A DNA stretch of 14,338 bases from NCBI GenBank assembly GCA_016789785.1, contig JAEUQE010000232.1, positions 1 to 14,338 on the forward strand. Direction: 5' to 3'. This DNA is from Bryobacterales bacterium. Lineage in GTDB: Bacteria; Acidobacteriota; Terriglobia; Bryobacterales; Bryobacteraceae. The number at the start of each line of letters is the position of its first letter. The stretch's first letter is position 1. The notes under the pieces are model-generated. The model was not told where the DNA came from. It ran no database searches and was given only the letters and a program-made list of their open reading frames with translations. This document shows, piece by piece, positions 1 through 6,829 of this stretch. Both the position numbers and the translations under genes were made by a program.

Positions 1-18
1 GACACAATTGTCGAGGCG

Positions 19-34
19 GCAGCCTGAAGGCTGC
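19..34. repeat. Short perfect palindrome (7-bp arms)
   Basis: GCAGCCT and AGGCTGC pair around a 2-base centre, and TTACA follows shortly after. The element lies outside any gene. Short palindromes of the type 'GCAGCCTGAAGGCTGC' look like the dispersed intergenic repeats I associate with acidobacterial and verrucomicrobial genomes; that link is from memory. No second copy is present in this window. It could instead be the terminator hairpin of a gene that ended before the window, but there is no T-run after it. Confidence 0.45.
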
Positions 35-287
35 GTTACATAACTGGTCCCGACTCCGGGACGCTTGGCTACGTCCTAACTGAATTGGCGCTAGCCGCGC
101 GGGAGCCGGCGCTGGAGAAGTGGCCGCGCGGCAGGCGTGGACATTCATCCATGTTCTCGCGGAGGCCCGGCGGCTCGTCCGCTGATCGCAACTCACGGCC
201 CGCTCGCCGCCGCGACAGGGCCGCCGAGCGAAAAGCTTGCGGACAAATCGACAACTCAAGCTACGGTAGTCCAAGGATCCCCCGACC
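35..287. other. Non-coding leader upstream of the ABC operon
   Basis: Short open frames cross this stretch on both strands, but all are Arg/Pro/Ser-rich, have no recognisable motif and no ribosome-binding site, so I call none of them a gene. The stretch probably contains the promoter of the downstream transporter operon, but I see no convincing -35/-10 pair. An AAGGA at 273-277, ten bases before the ATG at 288, is the ribosome-binding site of the ATPase gene. Confidence 0.4.
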
Positions 288-989
288 ATGCTGGAAGCCA
301 TCCAACTCTCCAAGTCCTACAACGGCGCCACCGCACTCCATCCCCTCAACCTGCGGATTGAGCCGGGTGAGATCTTCTGCCTGCTTGGCGCGAACGGCGC
401 GGGAAAGACGACGACCATCAACCTGTTTCTCAACTTCATACAGCCCACTTCCGGGTCGGCGAAGATTGGCGGGCTCGATGTGGTGGAGCGGTCGCTCGAA
501 TCGAAGCGCCTGCTGGCCTACATTCCCGAGCAAGTGATGCTGTACAAGAACCTGAGCGGTCTGGAGAACCTGGAGTATTTCACATCGCTCGCCGGCGGGA
601 AGCACAGCCGGAGTGAGTTGATTGGCTTCCTTGAAGAAGCCGGACTCGCGCGAGCCGATGTGGATAAGCGTGTCGGCGCCTACTCCAAAGGCATGCGACA
701 GAAGGTGGGCATCGCGATTGCCATTGCGAAGAAGGCACGGGCGTTGCTGCTCGACGAACCCACATCAGGGCTCGATCCAAAGGCCTCGAACGAATTCTCT
801 GAATTGCTCAAGAAGTTGAGTGCCGGCGGTGCGGCGATTCTGATGGCCACCCATGACCTGTTTCGCGCCAAAGAGACCGGCACGCGCGTCGGCATCATGA
901 AGCACGGCCATCTGGTGGCGACGTATCGCACCTCCGAGTTGGGCCACGCCGGCCTGGAGCGCATTTACCTGGAACACATGCACGACTGA
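288..989 (+). CDS. ABC-2 type transporter ATP-binding protein
   Basis: This is the 233-residue cytoplasmic ATPase subunit of an ABC transporter, a normal length for a stand-alone ABC-2 nucleotide-binding protein. Every motif is intact: Walker A GANGAGKT at residues 34-41, Q-loop Gln at 82, a signature of the form YSKGM at 132-136 (the variant common in ABC-2 and drug/NosF-like ATPases rather than LSGGQ), Walker B ALLLDEP at 152-158, D-loop SGLD at 160-163 and H-loop His at 189. The start at 288 has AAGGA ten bases upstream. It is the first gene of an operon, with 27 bases separating it from the first of two permeases, so it should energise that permease pair. The substrate cannot be read from the sequence. 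The closest functional analogy is the NosF/NosY and gliding-type exporter ATPases. Confidence 0.93.
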   Translation: MLEAIQLSKSYNGATALHPLNLRIEPGEIFCLLGANGAGKTTTINLFLNFIQPTSGSAKIGGLDVVERSLESKRLLAYIPEQVMLYKNLSGLENLEYFTSLAGGKHSRSELIGFLEEAGLARADVDKRVGAYSKGMRQKVGIAIAIAKKARALLLDEPTSGLDPKASNEFSELLKKLSAGGAAILMATHDLFRAKETGTRVGIMKHGHLVATYRTSELGHAGLERIYLEHMHD

Positions 990-1016
990 AATCCCGGCAG
1001 GAAAAGGAGCGTCCCG

Positions 1017-2435
1017 ATGATCGCAACAATTGCCCGCAAGGAAATGATCGAGATGATGCGCGACGGACGGTTTCGCTGGGCCGCCGGCATCACTTTGCTG
1101 TTGCTGACCGGCGCGCTGGCGCTGGGTTGGCAGCACTACCGCGAGGTGAACGCGCAACATGAAACCGCTCGCCGGGCGACCCGCGAATCGTGGCTGGCGC
1201 AAGGCGAGAAGAACCCGCACTCGGCGGCGCACTACGGCGTCTACGCGTTCAAACCGAAAATGCCGCTCTCGCTTGTGGATCAGGGAGTCGACCCTTACGT
1301 CGGCGTCGCGAGCTGGTTGGAAGCCCACAAGCAGAACGAGTTCAAGTTCAAACCGGCTCAGGATGCGACAGCGCTGGCCCGGCTCGGTGAAATGACCGGC
1401 GCAACGGTGCTGCAGTTGCTGTTGCCGCTCTTGATTGTGCTGCTCACCTTCTCCGCGTTTTCCTCCGAGCGCGAGCAGGGCACGTTGCGGCAATTGCTGA
1501 GTCTCGGCGTGAAGCGCGCCGATCTGGCATGGGGCAAGGCGTTAGGCATCAGCTATGCGTTGGCCGCGCTGCTGATCCCGGCAACCGCGATCGGTGTTGG
1601 CGCCCTTGCGCTTACTTCCGAGAACGGATCACTGGCCGCCACTTTGCCGCGCATGGCGCTGATGATGCTTGTGTACCTGCTGTACTTCGCGATTTTCATC
1701 GGGGTTTCGCTCGCGGTGTCGGCAAAGGCGCAGTCTTCGCGCGTGGCGCTCATCGCGCTGCTTGGCTTCTGGATCTTCAACGGGCTGGTGGCGCCGAAAG
1801 CGGTGGCGGATGTCGCACGCAGTATGTATCCAAGCCCTTCGGCTCTGGAATTCGCCAAACGTGTGGAGCATGATATCCAGAACGGCATCAACGGGCACGA
1901 TCCATCGGACAAGCGCGCGGAAGCGCTGAAGGCTCGCCTCATCAAGCAGTACAACGTCGACAGTGTGGAGAAGCTGCCTGTGAACTTCGCGGGCATTTCG
2001 ATGCAGGAAGGCGAAGAGTACGGCAATCAGGTGTTCGACAAGCACTACGGCGAGTTGTGGAACACCTATGACCGGCAGCGGCGCATTCACGAAGTGTCGG
2101 CAGTGTTCGCACCGGTGCTTGCGGTCCGTTCGTTGTCGATGGCTCTGGCCGGCACGGACTTCGCGCAACATGCGCATTTCAGCAAGGCCGCCGAGGGTCA
2201 CCGGCGTCTGATCAACCGCGAGATGAACATGGATCTCGCCTACAACATGAAAGGTAGCAGCGCCACCTATGTCCGCGGGCGCGATCTTTGGGAAAAGATT
2301 CCGGACTTCGCCTACACCGCGCCGGGGCTCGGTTGGGTGATGTCGCGGCAGCAACTGAGCCTGCTGATGTTGGGCGGCTGGTGCCTGATTGCCGCCGGCG
2401 CGGCGTTTCTTGCGTCGAAAGCACTGAGGGTGTAG
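1017..2435 (+). CDS. ABC-2 transporter permease, DUF3526-like (first of two)
   Basis: This 472-residue inner-membrane permease has about six hydrophobic segments, near residues 21-38, 129-148, 174-199, 212-235, 242-259 and 447-467. Two long soluble segments, 39-128 and about 262-445, lie between helices; in the DUF3526 family such loops are predicted to face the periplasm. The segment EREQGTLRQLLS at 151-162 just after the second helix is the conserved cytosolic element of ABC-2 permeases (E-x-E-x-GTL). Its start is fixed by AAGGAG at 1004-1009, seven bases before ATG. It lies between the ATPase and the second permease in one operon. The family is often annotated only as 'ABC transporter permease subunit'. 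Family assignment is from remembered layout and motif; substrate is unknown. Confidence 0.85.
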   Translation: MIATIARKEMIEMMRDGRFRWAAGITLLLLTGALALGWQHYREVNAQHETARRATRESWLAQGEKNPHSAAHYGVYAFKPKMPLSLVDQGVDPYVGVASWLEAHKQNEFKFKPAQDATALARLGEMTGATVLQLLLPLLIVLLTFSAFSSEREQGTLRQLLSLGVKRADLAWGKALGISYALAALLIPATAIGVGALALTSENGSLAATLPRMALMMLVYLLYFAIFIGVSLAVSAKAQSSRVALIALLGFWIFNGLVAPKAVADVARSMYPSPSALEFAKRVEHDIQNGINGHDPSDKRAEALKARLIKQYNVDSVEKLPVNFAGISMQEGEEYGNQVFDKHYGELWNTYDRQRRIHEVSAVFAPVLAVRSLSMALAGTDFAQHAHFSKAAEGHRRLINREMNMDLAYNMKGSSATYVRGRDLWEKIPDFAYTAPGLGWVMSRQQLSLLMLGGWCLIAAGAAFLASKALRV

Positions 2436-2438
2436 CCG

Positions 2439-3875
2439 ATGATTGCTCGCATTGCGAAACATGACTGGCGCGTGTTGAAAGCGGATCGGACGCTCTGGGC
2501 GATTGCACTGCTCCTGGTGTTGACCATTGGCTATGGCGTACGCAACGGTGCGGCCTGGGTGGGTTTTCAGAAGGCGAACGTGGCTGGCGCGGCCCACGAA
2601 GAAGTGGAACGTCTCGCGAAGATGAAGCGTGCGATCGCGGATCTGAATGCCGGGCGGGTGAAGCTGCCATCCTTCCGCGATCCACGCAATGCGTTTTCCA
2701 CCGGCTACACCATGGGCGCTCACTGGGCAGTGATGCCGCCGGGCCCGCTGGCGCCTCTCGCCATCGGGCAGAGTGATCTGCTTCCCTATTACTTCAAGGT
2801 CTCGTTGCGAAGCCGCGATACCATCCTCGGCAATGATGAGATCGAGAATCCGGTGCATTTGCTCTCGGGACGGTTTGATCTCGCGTTCGTGATCATCTAC
2901 CTCTATCCACTGGTGATTCTCGCGCTCAGCTACAACCTCATCTCGGGCGAGAAAGAAGATGGGACGCTTGCGATCACGCTTTCACAGCCCGTGAGCTTGC
3001 GCGCCCTCTCGCTCGGCAAGATTCTGTTTCGCGGGGCCTTTGTGGTCGCGCTGGCAACGGTCCTGTCGATTGGGGGGGCACTTGCCAGCGGCGTGAGCTT
3101 TGCGGCTGATGGAGTATGGATCCGGATGGCGATGTGGATCGCCGTAGTGGCGGCCTATGGTGCATTCTGGTTTCTGCTGGCCGTTGCGGTGAATGCACTC
3201 GGCCGCGGTTCATCGGCCAACGCGGTTATGCTTGCCGGTTGCTGGCTCGCGTTCGTGCTGCTGATTCCATCGTTGTTGAATGTCGCGATCAAGACCGCGC
3301 ATCCCGTCCCTTCCAGAGTGGAGATGATTCAGGCAATGCGTACGGCATCGGATGAGATCACGGCACAGCGGTCGAAACTGATGGCGAAGTATCTGGAGGA
3401 TCATCCCGAACTGGCCGGCGCGCCGGACGACACCATGGCGCAACTGGCGATTCGCAACGTCGTGATGATGGAGGAAACCGAGCGCCGCGTGCAACCCGTG
3501 CTCGATCGTTTCGACCGTCAACTGATGCTTCAGCAGCAACTGGTGGATCGCTACCGTTTCTTCTCCCCGGCGATTCTGACGCAGTCCGCCCTGTATGATC
3601 TGGCCGGAACCAACAGCTTTCGCTACAAGCATTTTCTGGGCCTGGTGGATACGTTCCACAAGCAGTGGCGTGAGTACTTCTTCCCTCTGATGGTGAAAAA
3701 GGTCATGCTCAGCGAAGGCGACCTGGAGGCGATGCCGCGGTTTGCTTTCATGGAAGAACCGGCTGCCGCGGTGTTGGGGCGTGCGTCGGCCGGTCTTGCG
3801 GGATTGTTGGCGTTGTCAGCGCTGGTGCTTCTTGTGGCGCTACGGTTGCTGCGGGGTTATCCGATTGCGGGGTGA
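2439..3875 (+). CDS. ABC-2 transporter permease, DUF3526-like (second of two)
   Basis: This 478-residue membrane protein has the same plan as its upstream neighbour. A first helix lies near 18-34, followed by a soluble segment of roughly 110 residues. Helices follow near 149-169, 198-219, 229-251 and 262-283, then a second soluble segment of about 160 residues and a last helix near 448-470. The ABC-2 element GEKEDGTLAITLSQP at 170-184 matches EREQGTLRQLLS in the first permease. It begins three bases after the upstream stop, with GAGGG at 2426-2430 inside the upstream gene as the likely ribosome-binding site, so the two are almost certainly translationally linked. The pair probably forms a heterodimer served by the ATPase at 288. 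The large extracytoplasmic segments differ in sequence between the two, suggesting distinct roles in binding cargo or partner proteins. Confidence 0.85.
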   Translation: MIARIAKHDWRVLKADRTLWAIALLLVLTIGYGVRNGAAWVGFQKANVAGAAHEEVERLAKMKRAIADLNAGRVKLPSFRDPRNAFSTGYTMGAHWAVMPPGPLAPLAIGQSDLLPYYFKVSLRSRDTILGNDEIENPVHLLSGRFDLAFVIIYLYPLVILALSYNLISGEKEDGTLAITLSQPVSLRALSLGKILFRGAFVVALATVLSIGGALASGVSFAADGVWIRMAMWIAVVAAYGAFWFLLAVAVNALGRGSSANAVMLAGCWLAFVLLIPSLLNVAIKTAHPVPSRVEMIQAMRTASDEITAQRSKLMAKYLEDHPELAGAPDDTMAQLAIRNVVMMEETERRVQPVLDRFDRQLMLQQQLVDRYRFFSPAILTQSALYDLAGTNSFRYKHFLGLVDTFHKQWREYFFPLMVKKVMLSEGDLEAMPRFAFMEEPAAAVLGRASAGLAGLLALSALVLLVALRLLRGYPIAG

Positions 3876-3882
3876 CCAACCC

Positions 3883-3899
3883 GAGGTACGTTCCACCTC
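3883..3899. terminator. Weak hairpin between convergent genes
   Basis: GAGGT and ACCTC pair around a 7-base loop in the 29-base spacer between the stop codons of the second permease and the convergent hydrolase gene. There is no T-run on either side, so it is a poor intrinsic terminator. I list it because it is the only structured element in this very short convergent junction. Confidence 0.2.
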
Positions 3900-3904
3900 T
3901 TCGC

Positions 3905-5431
3905 CTACATCAGTTCGGTAGCAAACAGCATCACCATCGCCCCACCCCGGGCATCGGTTCCCAATACCGCAGTCCGGTCCAGATACTCCTGCAACGATCT
4001 CTGTTTCCCTGTGGAGGTGCAGACATCAACCAGCTTTCCATCCGCCGATGTCCGGGCTTTCACAGCCGTCCAGGCGCGATCCACCACCGGCTGGAACTTC
4101 CTCCGGTCGAGCCAACCGCGCCGGATGCCGCGCTGCATCGCGAATCCGATCATGCACGTGGCGGTTAGTTCGCGATATGCTCCCGGCTTGTCCACCACCT
4201 GCCGCCACATCCCAGCCGTCTGATACTTCACCAGCGCATCCATGTGTTTCTGGAACTCGGCAAGGAGCATGCCCCGGCCCGGTTGCGATGCCGGCATCTC
4301 GGAAAGAGTCAGCGCCAGTCCAAGCGCGGGAAACCCGTTGCCACGCCCCCACGCGGTCTCATCCAGCGGCGAATGCCGGTAGAGGCCATCCGCGCGCAGA
4401 TCCAGCTTCTTCATGAACTCGAAGTGGCGGACCGCCATATCGAAGTACTTACGCTCGCCCGTCAACCGCCCTGCAGACGCCAAAATCGGACAGCCCATGA
4501 AGACAGAGTCACTCATCTCGGAGTGCATCGGCATGGACTCGCGCATTTCTCCTGCGTCCGTGAAGCCGAGGTTTGCGGCGCTCTTCACCAACTCGAGATA
4601 TCTCGGTTTCTTCGTCTGTTCATAGAGCCACGCAAATACAAGGTGTCCGCTCAAATGACTGGAGGTCGCCTTCCGCAGACTGTCCTTCGCGCCCGAGAAA
4701 TAGGGCTCGACAATGTGCTCCACGTCACCCGTCGCGCCGAGCCGCATGCGCGCCATCAGCGCCACAGCAGGAATGTACACGGCATCGGGAAGTTCCTGGC
4801 CGTAAACCTTCGCGAGTTGCTCCGCCACCTGGCGGGGACTGCGCACCAGCCTCTCGCGCATCTCACGCCGGGCGGCCGAAAACTCAATCGATGCACTCTT
4901 TCGATCGAGGAACTGCTGCAACCCATCCTCGGATTCGCCGATGCGCTCAAAGGGAATGGCGCCCGTGATGTTGGCAGCCTCGGACTGCAGCGCCGGTCCC
5001 AGATTCGCCGGATCCGCCCCGGCAATCAGCACATAGTCCGGAGCTTGCACTTGAATCCAGCGCCACAGATAGTGCGACTCGGTCATTGACTGATAGGCAT
5101 CCCCAACGGGAGGAAACTGCAATCGCACGCCATCGGGGTTGGCAAGCGGCACCGCACTCACGGTGAATTGCCTCCGAAACGGAAACGCCTGCCGGGACCT
5201 CGCAAACCACTCGTACATGCGCCGGACGGCATGCGCGCTGTCTGCCGCGCCGTCCAAGCCACCCACCACAAGCACTCGCTTTCGATCTCCGGCGGGATCA
5301 AGCCAGCGACGGCCGTACTCGCAGAGAATCGGCGTTCCGCTCGCGGTGAGTCCAGCCTCCGACTCCGCGGCTCCAAGCGTGATGCCGATGACGGAGACGA
5401 GAGAGCAGGTGAGCGCGGCGAGTCGCATCAT
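3905..5431 (-). CDS. Exported GH88/GH105-like glycoside hydrolase with degenerate M14 peptidase-like N-domain
   Basis: This 508-residue protein starts with a signal peptide (about residues 1-21, MMRLAALTCS and a hydrophobic core). Residues about 200-508 resemble the alpha/alpha-barrel of GH88/GH105 unsaturated glucuronyl or rhamnogalacturonyl hydrolases, which hydrate the 4,5-double bond left by polysaccharide lyases. Visible elements are SDSVFMG at 307-313 with candidate catalytic Asp308, HSPLDE at 353-358, WGRGNG at 361-366 and MWRQVVDKPGAYRE at 408-421. Residues about 50-165 follow the M14 carboxypeptidase plan: VLVVGGLDG at 53-61, VPLANPDG at 94-101 and APDYVLIAG at 130-138. The usual HGxE zinc motif reads DGAA and the later His is absent. 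The longer frame would start at a GTG at 5458; I prefer the ATG at 5431 (or 5428) because it places the signal peptide at the N-terminus. No strong ribosome-binding site supports either. Likely role: periplasmic breakdown of plant or microbial uronic-acid polymers. Confidence 0.8.
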   Translation of the reverse strand: MMRLAALTCSLVSVIGITLGAAESEAGLTASGTPILCEYGRRWLDPAGDRKRVLVVGGLDGAADSAHAVRRMYEWFARSRQAFPFRRQFTVSAVPLANPDGVRLQFPPVGDAYQSMTESHYLWRWIQVQAPDYVLIAGADPANLGPALQSEAANITGAIPFERIGESEDGLQQFLDRKSASIEFSAARREMRERLVRSPRQVAEQLAKVYGQELPDAVYIPAVALMARMRLGATGDVEHIVEPYFSGAKDSLRKATSSHLSGHLVFAWLYEQTKKPRYLELVKSAANLGFTDAGEMRESMPMHSEMSDSVFMGCPILASAGRLTGERKYFDMAVRHFEFMKKLDLRADGLYRHSPLDETAWGRGNGFPALGLALTLSEMPASQPGRGMLLAEFQKHMDALVKYQTAGMWRQVVDKPGAYRELTATCMIGFAMQRGIRRGWLDRRKFQPVVDRAWTAVKARTSADGKLVDVCTSTGKQRSLQEYLDRTAVLGTDARGGAMVMLFATELM

Positions 5432-5490
5432 GTGAAGGATGATACCGCAGGAAGGCACACTCGAAGGTCACCGCACCCGAAATCTGGAGA

Positions 5491-5525
5491 TGGCAGGATC
5501 TGAAGTTGGCATGCCTGCCACGGCA
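5491..5525. repeat. Nested inverted repeats in divergent spacer
   Basis: TGGCAGG at 5491-5497 pairs with CCTGCCA at 5514-5520 around a 16-base loop. Inside and beside it lie the perfect octamer palindrome GGCATGCC (5508-5515) and TGCC-AC-GGCA (5516-5525). The arrangement resembles a dispersed palindromic repeat more than a protein-binding site. It sits in the 151-base spacer between the divergent hydrolase gene and the membrane-protein gene, so it could also affect the leader RNA of either. Confidence 0.4.
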
Positions 5526-5537
5526 TGGCACAGTTTG

Positions 5538-5549
5538 TCACAAATGTGA
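5538..5549. promoter_or_regulatory. Candidate operator, CRP/FNR-like dyad
   Basis: TCACA and TGTGA form a 5+5 inverted repeat with a 2-base centre. It lies 33 bases before the ATG at 5583 and about 107 bases before the divergent hydrolase start. Half-sites of this sequence are those bound by CRP-type regulators, but their usual order is TGTGA-N6-TCACA; here the half-sites are inverted and tightly spaced, so true CRP binding is doubtful. TTGTCA at 5535-5540 resembles a -35 hexamer, but no good -10 follows at the right distance. Confidence 0.25.
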
Positions 5550-5582
5550 TGGACGGGCCTGAGATTTCGCACGGGTGAAAAC

Positions 5583-6692
5583 ATGAGACTCGATGCAACA
5601 ACAACAGCAACCGTGCCGGATCCGGCCAAGCGGTGGGCAGACCGCCTCCAGAGCAACATTCTCTCCGGTGGAGTGCCGGGAATCGTTCTGATCTTGCTGT
5701 CCCTGGCAGTAATGATCGTCAGCACGATCGCGGTGATCGTCCTCGGATCCAAGCTTCTGGTCTGGGCCGGGTTCAGCCCGCGCAAGCGGACTCTGATTCC
5801 GTTTGCCCTCGTGGGTGTCTACGCTGGATTGCTCTTTTTTCGCTCCGTGGCTCCCGTTTTCTACCGGCTGACGCGAGAAGCGCAGTTGCAGCGTGTCGCG
5901 GCCGGTGTGCTCCTGTTGGTCTGTTTGGTGGCTCCGGCGCCAGGCCAGCAGTTCTCGGAGCCGGTTGCCGACGGGCTGGAGTTTCCCGTGCCCGAAGGCT
6001 GGATCTTCGACCTTAGCGCGATGGGCGCCAATCTGGCTCCGAAGAGCAAGGTCGGGGCCTTCAATCGAGGTGAGGAGTACTATGCGGTCCGCCTGCTGCG
6101 AGGAGTGGCCGCGCTCGATCAGCCGGACGTGATGGCCGAACTCGTCGGAGAGAATTTCTTCCCAACCAACTTCGAGAAGTCGGAGTTCCCCACCACTTCC
6201 AACGGTAAGGGGATTCAGGCGAAGCATCGGGGACAACTCAAGGGTAAGGACTACACGAGCGTGGCATGGCTGGTTGGTTTGCCGAAGGGCGGGGTGGCCG
6301 CGGTGGTCGGCTTCGGTCCGTCCGAGGAGGTTGCCAAGGCGATTCCCGCCCTCGAAAGTGTTGCGAAAGATCTCCGCCACCGATTGGGTGGGTCCCTGCC
6401 GAACCGCGAGGACCCCTCACTTGAGTGGTTCCGAAAGCGGATCGCCGGCCACGAACTCTATTGGTTCGGCGGCGGTATTCACAAGTTGCAGACGGACGGC
6501 CGATATCAGCGAAACGACATCCGAATCAAAGAAGAAGGAAAGTGGCAATTATTCCGCCATGCACAGAACTTCTTTCTGGAAATGCAGAGTGACTCCGGGG
6601 CGAAGCGTTTCCTGCGGCTGCGTGCCGATGGCGATGTCATCAAGAGTGACACGCATCTGGCGATCAAACCGCTGGCAGCGCCGCAGCCGTGA
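5583..6692 (+). CDS. Unidentified membrane-anchored protein with large soluble C-terminal region
   Basis: I do not recognise a family for this 369-residue protein. It has hydrophobic segments near residues 33-57, 72-88 and 104-118. The third, RVAAGVLLLVCLVAPAPGQQ at 104-123, looks like an exported protein's signal peptide, with a plausible cleavage site around the APAPGQQ stretch. Residues 121-369 are soluble, mixed alpha/beta in character, and contain HELYWFGGGIHKLQTDGRY at 290-308, the most distinctive stretch. The layout suggests a helical hairpin plus an extracytoplasmic domain, or a fusion of a small membrane protein with a secreted one. The ribosome-binding site is weak (GGGTGA just before ATG). 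It is transcribed divergently from the hydrolase and convergently with the large surface-protein gene, so it is probably monocistronic. Confidence 0.75.
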   Translation: MRLDATTTATVPDPAKRWADRLQSNILSGGVPGIVLILLSLAVMIVSTIAVIVLGSKLLVWAGFSPRKRTLIPFALVGVYAGLLFFRSVAPVFYRLTREAQLQRVAAGVLLLVCLVAPAPGQQFSEPVADGLEFPVPEGWIFDLSAMGANLAPKSKVGAFNRGEEYYAVRLLRGVAALDQPDVMAELVGENFFPTNFEKSEFPTTSNGKGIQAKHRGQLKGKDYTSVAWLVGLPKGGVAAVVGFGPSEEVAKAIPALESVAKDLRHRLGGSLPNREDPSLEWFRKRIAGHELYWFGGGIHKLQTDGRYQRNDIRIKEEGKWQLFRHAQNFFLEMQSDSGAKRFLRLRADGDVIKSDTHLAIKPLAAPQP

Positions 6693-6722
6693 GCGAGTTA
6701 ATTCCTTCTTTAGTTAGCGCCT

Positions 6723-6740
6723 CCCTCCCTCCCTCCGCCC
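6723..6740 (-). other. G-quadruplex-capable CCCT tract
   Basis: On the minus strand this reads as four GGG runs separated by 4, 1 and 1 bases (plus-strand CCC at 6723-6725, 6727-6729, 6731-6733 and 6738-6740). This meets the usual G3N1-7 pattern. It lies downstream of the minus-strand terminator and about 30 bases after the stop of the plus-strand membrane-protein gene. It may simply be a slippage-expanded CCCT microsatellite. Confidence 0.4.
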
Positions 6741-6760
6741 GCTACACTTAAACCGCCCAC

Positions 6761-6800
6761 AAAAACACCGCGGCCCCGATCCTTCCCGGACCGGGGCCGC
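6761..6800 (-). terminator. Rho-independent terminator of the OmpA/Ig-like protein gene
   Basis: GCGGCCCCG at 6770-6778 pairs perfectly with CGGGGCCGC at 6792-6800 around a 13-base loop. Read on the minus strand, the 9-bp GC stem is followed within four bases by TTTTT (plus-strand AAAAA at 6761-6765). It begins 29 bases beyond the stop codon of the surface-protein gene, the expected place. On the plus strand the stem is followed by AGTTCTTGG, a poor T-tract, so it terminates mainly in the minus direction. Confidence 0.8.
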
Positions 6801-6829
6801 AGTTCTTGGTATGCCGGACTTACGTCTTG

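Noticed and set aside
85..287. Short open frames ahead of the ABC operon as a possible gene or gene remnant
   Set aside because: The frames are Arg/Pro/Ser-rich, overlap one another on both strands, lack ribosome-binding sites and show no similarity I recognise.
1629..2858. A 409-codon minus-strand open frame across the two permease genes
   Set aside because: It spans two real genes antisense, is Arg/His-rich and has no recognisable domain. The plus-strand frames have ABC-2 motifs and ribosome-binding sites.
4244..5089. A 281-codon plus-strand open frame opposite the hydrolase gene
   Set aside because: Its composition (Arg, His, Pro) is typical of an antisense shadow, and the minus-strand product has GH88/GH105 motifs and a signal peptide.
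5535..5566. A sigma-70 promoter with TTGTCA as -35
   Set aside because: No -10-like hexamer occurs 16-18 bases downstream; the nearest candidate is spaced 20 bases away and is poor.
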